In this document: piece by piece, positions 22,352 through 31,539 of the stretch | Layout of the letters: each line of letters begins with the position of its first letter | Position numbering within the stretch: position 1 is the stretch's first letter | Origin: Mikania micrantha | Lineage: Eukaryota; Streptophyta; Magnoliopsida; Asterales; Asteraceae | Direction: 5' to 3' | Assembly (NCBI GenBank): GCA_009363875.1 | Contig: CM018686.1 | Location: forward strand, 9,300,001 to 9,364,000 | DNA length: 64,000 nucleotides | Notes under the pieces: generated by a model | Told to the model about the DNA's origin: nothing | Database searches by the model: none | Seen by the model: only the letters and a program-made list of their open reading frames with translations | Translations under genes and position numbers: made by a program

Positions 22352-25300
22352 TGTCACACCCCGGGCCGGCGGGAACGGATCGGGTTTTCCCGTCAGGCGG
22401 AAGGTTCTCGGGGCGCGATATCGTGAGTGATAATCGAAATGATCAGATTGTTTACATAGCACATGATAATCAAATGAGAAATGGTAACACATCAATGATA
22501 TAGAATTACAAGATTAAATTACAATGTATCGTTCATAATTTAACCAAGTAAATCTATCAAAAGAATCAATGAGACTATATCTTGTATATGTACAAGATAT
22601 ACAAAAGATGATTCATGTTATTGTTATCCAAAAGTATGCAATCACAAAAGTAAGCTAGGTCTTCTAAAAGTCCACTAGCTTATTACTTGCATATATGTAT
22701 CTACTCATGTCCATCACCTGAGAAAACATGCATTTAAACAAAGTCAACACTAGGTTGGTGAGTTCATAAGTTTAGTAATTGAAAACCATTGAATTTATGT
22801 CAATCATGTTCACAGCGTTTCGCACAAGTTGTATTGGTAATTGATCTCCATGTATCCCAAAATGTCCACTCCATGGTTGTATTTACAGATGGTGTATCAT
22901 CCAATCAAGCATGCTTATATATAGGGCATACGAAAGGGTCAAGCCCAGACGCCATCCCACCACATGCTCAACTGAATTCAACACTACCTGTAATACAACG
23001 ATGGATACCCATTTCATTTCACCCATGATTTCATGGTATGTTTATCCCAATAATGAAGAAGAGAGAGAGACATAATTATCTCTGTTAACCATTCCTTATG
23101 AAATAGCCGGCATGTAAAATAACCCAATGAATAAAGTAAGAGACGTAATCATCTCTGTTAACTAATCCTTGCGGATTAGCCGGTGTGTAAGATATCATCC
23201 TCGATATCTAGAGCGAAACTTAATAGTTTCTGTAGCTAATCATTACTGAGTAGCCCGGCATGTAAAATACCCAACCAATTGAATAAAGAGACATAATTGT
23301 CTCTGTTAGCTATTCCTTACGGATTAGCTCGGCGTGTAAGACATCATGCTCGATATCTAGAGCGAGACCTAGTAGTCTCTGTGACTGTCAGTACTAACCA
23401 GTCCAGTGTGTAAGATATCATACTCAATATCTAGATAGGGACATAGTAGTCCCAATAGCTGTCACCCCCATTCAGCCCTGTGTGTAAAGTGTCCTACTCA
23501 TGATTCCTAGTTTGAGACGTAATAGTCTCAGTAGCTGTCGTTTCTGACCAGCCCGGTGTGTAAGATATTCTCCCACAATATCTATTGGAATGAATACGTT
23601 CCCTAGATTTTATGAATGATATTAATTAGAATGATAGCACCTCTTGTGCCCGGTGTGATTTCGTTTGATTACTCCAAGTCCTAGTAATTAATGTTCGTGT
23701 TTACTCGACTGATCTATGGTCGTGTAACCATCATCCACTGACGGTTATAAGATGTGCTCTAGATAGAGTCCTAATAAGTAATGATAGTATGTGTGGGGAG
23801 TGTCATCCTGAAGGCGTGTGCTCATAATATCCTCCTCGATATCACGAGTAATTGTCTCAACTGTTATCTCGATGTTGAGTGTTTTAACTAACTTGAACAA
23901 AGTGTTATAAGAACATGTCTTATACACCATGTTAGTAATGTGTGAATGATCTTGTTATCATGAAATTACATTATCATGATTATCATTCTTGTTATTTGTA
24001 ATTGTTATTGGCATGTTATCCCATGGTTTTTCCCCGTTGTTCTATCGTGTAAGAATAATAAACAATTGCAAGATATATTCTTAACAACCTATATTATTCT
24101 AGTGCATACATGTGTCAGGAAGCTATAATGACATGTATCTTCCTAATTGTCTCAAGTATGATAATATCAAACAAGCAAGCATGTAATGATAAACGATAAT
24201 AAAAGTAAACAATTATTATCTAAATCATGATATAAGCAATATGTTAATAGAAACTTTTAAGTAAATAAAATTTTAGCATGTTTCTCAGCCCCGAGCTTTG
24301 AAATCAGTAAAGATTAAGAAAAGGGGCATATGAACTCACCTTATGTTTGAAGTGGTTGACTTAGCTTAAATGAAAGAATGCACGCGCTCTTGATTGTAAC
24401 TTGTTGTATATTCACGACCCTGTATTGGATTCACGTTGTTCTCGACTCATAAGTACCAATTATTGTAATTTGTGTGTGTATATGTGTTAGCCCTAATGTT
24501 GGCTAACACTCGTGACTCATGGTCGTGATTATCATTCGGCTCTTGTTTAAGTATCATAGATTTCATAACACTTAATTAATTTAGTCGAAACTACGCTTGT
24601 CATATTCATAATTAATCTCATAATTTTAGAATATTTCTTAGAGATACTTAGGCTTTTCATAAATTTTGTTTATTGTCTACACGTCAAAGACAATTGTTAT
24701 CCTTGAATTTATGTGTAACACGTTCATTAAGTTCGAGCCGAATGTTGTATAAGCGAGTCTAATTTAAACAAGGTGAGTCTAATAACCCTTTGGGCCCAAA
24801 ACAAAGATCTTGGACCGAATGGTGAGACCATGGGCCCATTGGGCCAACATGGCCCAAAGGTGGAGCCAATCTAATATCAAATGGGTTGTTGATTAAGCTT
24901 TGTGTGTATATGGGCCGACTATTGGGCTGTTCGAATGTTATGGCCCAAAGGAATTTCATGATTAAAATCTATGTGGTGGGCTGATTAGAAGGTTATGTGG
25001 GCCGGGTTCTTATATGGGCCTAAAAGGGCTTCGTGGGCTAGTCCACTGTTCTGGGCCAAACGAACGTGAGTCTGGGGCCTTGGATGTGTTGTTGGCGGCA
25101 CACATTGATGAGCCGACTGAAATGGAATTGGGCCTGAAATAAATCTGTTGGGCCAAAATAAAGATTGCCGCATGCGTAGTCTGTTTAATCAACTGGTGCA
25201 GTTGGAGTTTTCATGAAGGTTCGGCCATGGTGTTGCATTGGTTCGGCAAGGGAGTTGGTCCAGGGTTCGTCGAGTAGAAAGCAAGGTCCGGCTAAGGGTT

Positions 25301-26664
25301 TCACGCTTGAAGGTTCGGCTGCTTATAAGGGTTCGCCGCATATGGTTCAGGTGTGGGTTCGTGATGGTGCCATGGTTCGCTACCGGAGTTGAGGCAAGGT
25401 TCGGTGAAAGCATGGTTCATATGAGGGTTCGGCTGACTAGGTGGCTTCATGGTTCGTCAAAGGAGGGTTCGGCCATCGAGCATGAGGGTTCGGCCACCTT
25501 TCATAAGGTTCGGCCGATGGTGCAGCCGCAAACCCTGCGTATTCCTCTCGACACCAAGCTCGAACCTTCGATCATCTGGACCCTAGTATTGTGTTGAGGT
25601 GTATCAGAGAGGGGTATCGAGATGTGTGGTTCCAGATAACAAGTGGGTTAGCCAGCTATGAGCTGAGTCGAACATATACCCATATAAACCCTAAAATTCG
25701 TGTCTTTCAAGCTCATTTACCTCGGATTTCAGTGGACTAAGCTTCAGATCCATTGTACTTTCAAGAAGAGGACATCAAGGGCTTCACGTGGGTTCAAGAA
25801 TCACTCAAATTGGTTGAGAAACAAGGAAGTTATGGAGGATTGAAGGTGAAGGATGGGAGTGGAAGGTGGTGGCCGGATTTTTAGAGAGAGGAGTTGTGGA
25901 TGATAAAAATGAGAGAAAACTCTCATTTTAGAGTTTTTATACTCCGTGTGGTGTTCGGGTTCGTTTCGGTTGCTCGGTTCGCGTCTTCGTCGCTTATCCG
26001 GAATTTGAACGCGTAATTTAAATGTTATAAATAAAGGAAAGATTATGTTAATTATTTTGATGAGTTTCAAAATTGTAAAATGTTATTTATTCTATTTTAT
26101 TAAATTTATTATCGTTCGTGTCGTTTTTCATTTCCGTTTCGTCAGATCGCGTCACTTACGCGCGTTTTTGTACAGAGCGCTAATTGTACGAACACGATCG
26201 TACGTTTCACTTTCTGATTTGATTTTTCTACTTATCGGTTATCGTTCAGAACGTTAAACTCACAGATATGTTTGTGTGAATCGTCACCCACGCAAACACG
26301 CTGTCAGTTTATTATTCTAAAATGACACTGCAATATGATTTGAATTGTTTTTCCTCACTGTCGGACTCAACTACACATCCTGTTATCATGTTGTTTTCAC
26401 ACTGATTTGTCGGCCATCTGATTCCTGTCATCTATGGATATCAGATCGCAACCGATTTGTTTTCGTTGTTTGTTAGTACACTGTTGTTTCTCTTGAGTTG
26501 TTGTATTTACTGTATTTAAGTTTTCACTTAGACACATACAACTGTGGTTTGTTTTCTTAGTTCTGTTGTCACACAACTGTTTACGTACTGTATTTACACA
26601 CAGTAAATGGTGAAAGTACACACACCGTACGGACTTGCCGGACGGTCTGGTACTGGTTGTCACA
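22352..26664 (-). mobile_element. Very long solo LTR, 4313 bp
   Basis: Starts TGTCACACCCCGGG and ends CTGGTTGTCACA, with exact TSD CAGTG at 22347-22351 and 26665-26669. The terminal sequence matches the LTR style of elements 2 and 3, indicating minus orientation. It has no internal domain. It contains a hairpin array (23067-23600), a run of TGGGCC/GGCCCA motifs (about 24785-25155) and a GGTTCG-rich block (25205-25520). The length is unusual, nearly twice the other LTRs here. Open frames such as 25238-25597 are repeat artefacts. Confidence 0.88.
23067..23600. repeat. Degenerate tandem array with a hairpin in each unit
   Basis: About seven to eight diverged units of roughly 75-80 bp. Each starts with a short inverted repeat (GAGAC-6 nt-GTCTC type) and continues 'TGT(T/A)(A/G)CT…GCCCGG(T/C)GTGTAAGATAT'. 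Perfect 5-bp stems with 6-nt loops occur at 23215-23230, 23288-23303, 23364-23379, 23438-23453 and 23514-23529; the first two units have imperfect stems. The stem sequences differ in a compensating way (see finding). Confidence 0.8.
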
Positions 26665-26669
26665 CAGTG

Positions 26670-27248
26670 TAAAAGAGTAAGATTCAATAGTCAACATGAT
26701 TACATTACTTATCTCTCACATGCTCAAACTGAATTATTTTTTGTCCTAGGTGGTTGCATGTTTGTTGAATCGGAAATAGGTGGTTTGTAGAAGTGTATTG
26801 GAAACTAGGGGTTTCATTACTTGTATTAGAGAAAGGTGATAATTTGGCCAACAAACGACACGTTGAAAGCAGGGGGTTTGCCACGAGTGCTAGTTCTGCT
26901 ACCTGGGGTAGCGGAAGTGCTTAATTTATGTACCTAATTGTCTACCGATGGATTAGCATGATTCTTTCCGAGTCGCTACTTGAGGTAGCAGATGTATTGT
27001 AATCCCTACGATTTTCGATTTAATTTTTAATATGATGGTGCCAAACTTTAAACGAAACAAAGTTGTTTGCTTCGTTTAAGAAGTAACTATCTTTTAATTC
27101 ACACACACAAACACACCCACATATGTATTTATATATAGGTAAATGAACATACAATAATAAGTCTTGTTAATTAATTTAAAAAAAATCCAATAATACTAAG
27201 ATCAAACTTAATAAGATTTAATTTATTATATATATATATATATATATA
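26670..27248. other. Intergenic, no gene seen
   Basis: Ordinary mixed sequence after the solo LTR, ending in AT-rich DNA and a (TA)n tract that hosts the next element. The 26900-27000 segment repeats 'GCTACCTGGGGTAGC' and 'GCTACTTGAGGTAGC', two small palindromes about 80 bp apart. Confidence 0.45.
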
Positions 27249-27589
27249 GGATTTGGTTCAAATAAGAACCCACCATTTTTGTGGTAACCTATTAACCCAT
27301 TTGAGCCAATCAGATTCATACACATCATAGATTCCTTTTTGATTTTATGAGGGTATTATGGACATTTTATTAACCTATTTAAGCCAATCAGATTCACCCA
27401 TATCATAAATATAATATCTATTTTCCTTTTTTTAAATCAAAGTTTCCCCTTGATTTTTATACACTTATAACTTTTTTATACTATGTCATTTTTTTATAAA
27501 AATTACATCATTAAACTCGTTATATTTTTCTCGTTAATTCCATAATAGTCATGCCAATTTTTTTTTGAATTTTTTTCGAGCGTTTGTAA

Positions 27590-27950
27590 TTACACCAACA
27601 TAACGAACAATAAATATAATAATTTTCTCTCGTTTTTTCAAAATCTTTCCATCTTTAAAATGTTTTCGAGCGTTCGTAATTTTCTCTCATTTTTTCGTTT
27701 AACATGTTTTTTCGAGCGTTCGTAATTTTATCTCATTTTCTCGTTTAAAATGTTTCAAAATCTCGTTTAACATGTTTAACATCTTTAAAATGTTTTCGAG
27801 CGTTCGTAATTTTCTCTCATTTTTTCGTTTAACATGTTTTTTTCGAGCGTTCGTAATTTTATCTCATTTTTTCGTTTAAAATGTTTCAAAATCTCATTTA
27901 ACATGTTTTTATTAGCGTTCGTAATTTTCTCTTTTTTTTTCGAGCGTTTG
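27590..27950. repeat. Tandem repeat of a CGAGCGTTCGTAATTTT unit
   Basis: About six copies of 'CGAGCGTTCGTAATTTT(C/A)TCTCATTTT' separated by 'TCGTTTAACATGTTT', in a 40-60 bp period, inside the TIR element. Confidence 0.8.
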
Positions 27951-28130
27951 CAATTACACCAACGTAAAATCTTTTCATCTTGTTACAAATTATTTTTTAC
28001 TACAAAAATTAGTTCATTAATATTTTAAAAAATTAAGAACACTTTGAAAAAATCCAGATCCTTACATCAGTGTAATTACGAAAACTTTGTAAAAATTCAG
28101 CTCGTTACATCATTGTGATTACATCTGTGT

Positions 28131-28635
28131 AAAAAAATGCATTTCGTTACGTCAGTGCAAAATGTCGTTGCATCAGTGTAAAACGTTGTTGCATCAGTGT
28201 AAATTACGAAAATTTTAAAAAAATTTGACAAAATTATACTTGAATTAAAGATAAAAAAGTGACAAATTTAATGGTGAAATTTTTATAAAAAAATAATAAT
28301 GTATATAAAAGTTATGAGTGTTTAAAAAATTGTGAGGTAAACTTTTTTTAAAAAAGAAATCAAGTACACCCACCAAATGTCAAATCGGTGTAAAAAAATG
28401 CATTTCATTACATCAGTGTAAAACATCGTTGCATCAGTGTAAAATGTCGCTGCATCAGTGCAAATTACGAAAATTTTAAAAAAATTTGAAAAAATTATAC
28501 TTGAATTAAAGATAAAAAAGTGACGAATTTAATGGTGAAATTTTTATAAAAAAATAATAATGTATATAAAAGTTATGAGTGTTTAAAAAATTGGGGGGTA
28601 AACTTTTTTTAAAAAAGAAATCAAGTACACCCTCA
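28131..28635. repeat. Direct duplication of about 245 bp
   Basis: Segment 28131-28373 ('GTGTAAAAAAATGCATTTC…AAATCAAGTACACCC') is repeated at 28390-28635 with few differences. Each copy contains triplicated 'GCATCAGTGTAAA' phrases. Both lie inside the TIR element. Confidence 0.85.
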
Positions 28636-28795
28636 CCAAACGTCAAAAATGCCCTTAAACAAATCTCATCCACATGTTTTTTTGACTTTTTTTCAGATTG
28701 AATATGGACCACTCATTTCAAAAAGCTTTATTTTAACAACCAATAAAAATGAGTTAATAGGTTTACACACTTGGAGTGGGTTACCATTTGAACCT

Positions 28796-28827
<32 letters not shown>

Positions 28828-29064
28828 GAATTGAATCCAATAAAAACCCAATCTTAGAGGGAAAACCCTAAACCCTATGTGAGTCATAGATTTGGAATCT
28901 TGAAAATAAATATGTGGTCCACATTAACCCATATTAAAAATGATTTGTTTACTTAAAACCCAATATTTTATTCAGATTTAATGTGGACCACATATTTATT
29001 TTCAAGATCCCAAATCAATGGCTTACATAGGGTTTAAGGGTTTTCTCTCTAAGATTGGGTTTTC
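28828..29064. mobile_element. Hairpin MITE in (TA)n
   Basis: Palindromic: 'AAAACCCAATCTTAGAG' at the left is matched in reverse at the right, and pairing continues through 'AAACCCTATGTGAG', 'TTGAAAATAAATATGTGG' and 'TCCACATTAA' with a loop near 28935-28965. It is flanked by (TA)n on both sides. Non-coding. Confidence 0.85.
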
Positions 29065-29235
29065 ATATATATATATATATATACACATACATAATAAATA
29101 CAAAACAGGTTTAACATATAATATATATATATATATATATACCTAAATATACACATTATGTGATATTTAGGGGAACACAGCTTGGTGTCTATAATAAATG
29201 GGAAACAGTAGCTAAATATATACAATGTTTACATC

Positions 29236-29643
29236 CACTCTATAAAAAAAAAAAAAAAAAAAGGATTTCTGCTGCAAATACTCATCAAGAAATTCTTCCG
29301 CTTCTCAAACACTCTGATTCCACGTAAGTTTTATATTAACATTTGTTTTATGTTTTATATTATGTTTTATGTTTATTTTGCTTTAATGCTCAACCAAAAA
29401 ATATTGGTATCAGAGCATAGACGATTCAAAATCTAAAAGACTGAGACAAGCTCTATGTGTAAGGCAGCTTGAATTGCTTAAGTCCTTTGTTAGAGAACTC
29501 TCTCAGGTGAAGATTAGGGATTGTTGAGTGCTTTGAAATTAATATTTGATCAGTTGTTGTTATTGTGAATTATTGTAAATTATTTCAAGATATAAGAAAA
29601 TCTCAAGAGATAGGAAAGTAAAAACTGGAAGGAAGAAAGGAAA
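29236..29643 (+). promoter_or_regulatory. Leader of endogenous caulimovirid
   Basis: Upstream of the viral ORFs lies a TATA-like CTCTATAAAAA (about 29233) followed by a poly-A run, a T-rich stretch and then the primer-binding site at 29405. The order PBS, leader, small ORF, movement protein is that of a caulimovirid genome. The exact left end of the viral insert is not visible; it lies between the (TA)n repeats near 29140 and here. Confidence 0.6.
29405..29416 (+). other. Caulimovirid primer-binding site
   Basis: TGGTATCAGAGC, complementary to the 3' end of initiator tRNA-Met, the standard origin of minus-strand synthesis and map position 1 of plant pararetroviruses. No LTR end (…CA) precedes it and a movement-protein gene follows, which argues for a virus rather than an LTR element. 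Confidence 0.8.
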
Positions 29644-30099
29644 ATGGAAGAGTTTTCAAAAATTGATAAAAACCTCTTAAATCTAGAATTCTCTGAAAAA
29701 GGTGAAACTAAAATCACTGGTAATTTTTATAAACATATCTGTCGAATAAAGGAAAAACATAACCATAGTATACACACAGATAACGCACACCTGAATAGTT
29801 TAACAGATTTAGTTATAAATCTAGGACACAATCTACAGATAGAAGCTATAAATAATAGACAATTAACATACAAAATAAATAAACAAGCAGAGGAAATTAA
29901 TAAATTAACAGAAAATCTAGCATATATTAAAGAACAAAATAATCAAATACTAAGAGAATTTAAAAATAAAAACAAGGAAGTAATAAATAATCAAGAAGAC
30001 TTAGAAAAAATAACAGACGCTTTAAACAAATTGAATATAAACGAAATCAAAATTGAAAAGAAACAGAAACCATATAAACATTGGCCACCAAGAAAATGA
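29644..30099 (+). CDS. Endogenous caulimovirid ORF1, coiled-coil protein
   Basis: A 151-codon frame, intact from ATG (29644) to TGA. The protein is Lys/Asn/Glu-rich. From about residue 55 to 130 it shows heptad-like spacing of Leu/Ile (around 'LTENLAYIKEQNNQIL'), a coiled coil, and it ends in a basic Pro-rich 'KPYKHWPPRK' tail. Small coiled-coil proteins upstream of, or close to, the movement protein occur in several caulimovirid genera, often virion-associated; I cannot assign the genus or exact role. Its stop overlaps the start of the next ORF in an ATGA junction. Base composition (very A-rich) differs from the flanks and is shared with the next ORF. Confidence 0.65.
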   Translation: MEEFSKIDKNLLNLEFSEKGETKITGNFYKHICRIKEKHNHSIHTDNAHLNSLTDLVINLGHNLQIEAINNRQLTYKINKQAEEINKLTENLAYIKEQNNQILREFKNKNKEVINNQEDLEKITDALNKLNINEIKIEKKQKPYKHWPPRK

Positions 30100-31421
30100 A
30101 TAGATCTATACTAGAGGCAAGAAAATCTACTAGTAATATAAATGACATAATTAGTTCTGAGTCCTTTATAAATAAAATAATAAGGAAAGGATCAGGATCT
30201 AGAAGTTCAAAAAGTATACAACTTGAAGAAGAAATTGATGTAAACAAAAATATAGATTTATACAATAAAAACAAAATAGAAATATTAAATCCAAAAATAT
30301 TATATCAAACAAATACATTTAATATAAATACTACGTTAATAAGAAGTAGTAGAGAAGAAATATTAAGAGTAATAGACAAAACAGTAATGATAGAATTATT
30401 TTCTCCAGATACTATAAAGAAAATAAAAAATTCGGGAAAAAACTTCGTACATACAGGATTAATAGTAATAGGAATAAAAGCCTTAGGAAGAAAAAATTTA
30501 GGAACAAAATTATTAGCATTAATATTAGATAAATGCTGGAAAACAGAATTAAACAAAGCAATAATTTCTGGAATGGAAATAGATCTTAGTCAAAACACAG
30601 CCTTATTTTACTGTACACCAGGAATTTTAAAAGATATAAATGATCTTAAACACCTAAAGATAGCATTACAAACAAAAGGATACGAAAAATATGAGGGAAA
30701 TAATATAGTAATAAGTATTGGAGTACTAGGAAGAGCTAGTAACAGATCAGGAATGAATTTTAGGGTAAACATAGAGGGTATAGTAAAAACAATAGCATCA
30801 AAATCAATACAGATGATAGAACCTATAAAAATAGATCCTGAGAAATTAGCAGGATTAGAATGGAAAATAGAGGATATTAAGGAAGAAGAAGAAACAGTAT
30901 TAATACCAAAGAAAAGCTATTTATACGAAGGAATAGACGGAACCCAAAGTCTAAGATTTACAAATTATAAAGAAGAGAATAAATCTGAAGAAAGTAATAG
31001 TGAAACCAGTGAAATACAGTTTAATTATATGAACATAGAATATGATGAATCAGATACAGATACGTTACCAATATATGATACAGAAGATGAATTAGAAGAA
31101 GAAGAAATAAATATAGAATTCTTAAAATTTGAACAGGAAGAAATAGATTATAGTTTATTTGAAGATGAACAGATAGATGAACCAATGTTTAAAAACGAAG
31201 AAACAAATAAAACAATAGAACAAATAATAAATAGAAAATTTACAAAAGCAAATATACAAGAGGAAGTAGATGATATGATAATAGAATGCATGATGGATTT
31301 AAAAATGACATACGAAGAAAGTTATAAAATCTTACAAGAATATTTTAATTTACCCTTAATAGAAGATATAGTAAAAGGAAAAACAATGATCTCAGATTTC
31401 TATAAGAACAAGAAACAATAG
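30096..31421 (+). CDS. Endogenous caulimovirid movement protein (30K family)
   Basis: A 441-codon frame, intact from ATG 30096 to TAG 31419-31421. The centre, about residues 90-225, has the pattern of the 30K movement-protein superfamily: alternating beta-strand segments, a 'GLIVIGIKAL' strand, a downstream 'LALILDKCW' and 'FYCTPGILKD', and a late 'MNFRVNIEG' strand. These proteins form tubules through plasmodesmata to move virions between cells. The C-terminal third is strongly acidic (Glu/Asp runs). The frame could also be read further upstream, but the ATG in the ATGA overlap with ORF1 is the natural start. There is no internal stop or frameshift, notable for an endogenous copy. Confidence 0.75.
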   Translation: MNRSILEARKSTSNINDIISSESFINKIIRKGSGSRSSKSIQLEEEIDVNKNIDLYNKNKIEILNPKILYQTNTFNINTTLIRSSREEILRVIDKTVMIELFSPDTIKKIKNSGKNFVHTGLIVIGIKALGRKNLGTKLLALILDKCWKTELNKAIISGMEIDLSQNTALFYCTPGILKDINDLKHLKIALQTKGYEKYEGNNIVISIGVLGRASNRSGMNFRVNIEGIVKTIASKSIQMIEPIKIDPEKLAGLEWKIEDIKEEEETVLIPKKSYLYEGIDGTQSLRFTNYKEENKSEESNSETSEIQFNYMNIEYDESDTDTLPIYDTEDELEEEEINIEFLKFEQEEIDYSLFEDEQIDEPMFKNEETNKTIEQIINRKFTKANIQEEVDDMIIECMMDLKMTYEESYKILQEYFNLPLIEDIVKGKTMISDFYKNKKQ

Positions 31422-31432
31422 AGCATATATTC

Positions 31433-31539
31433 ATGGATGCCAATTATGAAAGAAAAAGAGGTAGACCAGAATGGAGTAGAACAGGGTTCGATACAGAAGA
31501 AAATGTAGGAAGAGAACCATGGATCAAACCATCGGTTAA
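31433..31539 (+). pseudogene. Start of third caulimovirid ORF, cut by element 1
   Basis: ATG at 31433, 11 nt after the movement-protein stop, opens a frame encoding a basic N-terminus ('ERKRGRPEW'). It is interrupted at 31540 by gypsy element 1. After the element, same-sense viral-like sequence resumes at 41229. In this position caulimovirids carry capsid or polyprotein genes; too little remains to choose. Confidence 0.5.

Larger units (their letters stand above)
27249..28800. mobile_element. Complex TIR element in (TA)n
   Basis: A 1552-bp element between two (TA)n tracts with imperfect inverted ends (left GGATTTGGTTCAAAT, right complement GGGTAAGGTTCAAAT, then 'AACCCA'). The left inner part shares long stretches with the hairpin MITE at 11119, e.g. 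'CTTATAACTTTTTTATACTATG' and 'CTCGTTATATTTTTCTCGTTAA' types. The core is filled with tandem repeats. No transposase is visible. Confidence 0.7.

Noticed and set aside
23067..23600. CRISPR-like array of repeats and spacers
   Set aside because: Eukaryotic LTR context, units diverge throughout and there are no constant repeats or cas genes.
25238..25597. 119-codon open frame, Arg/Val-rich
   Set aside because: Lies in the GGTTCG-rich repeat block of a solo LTR; no domain.
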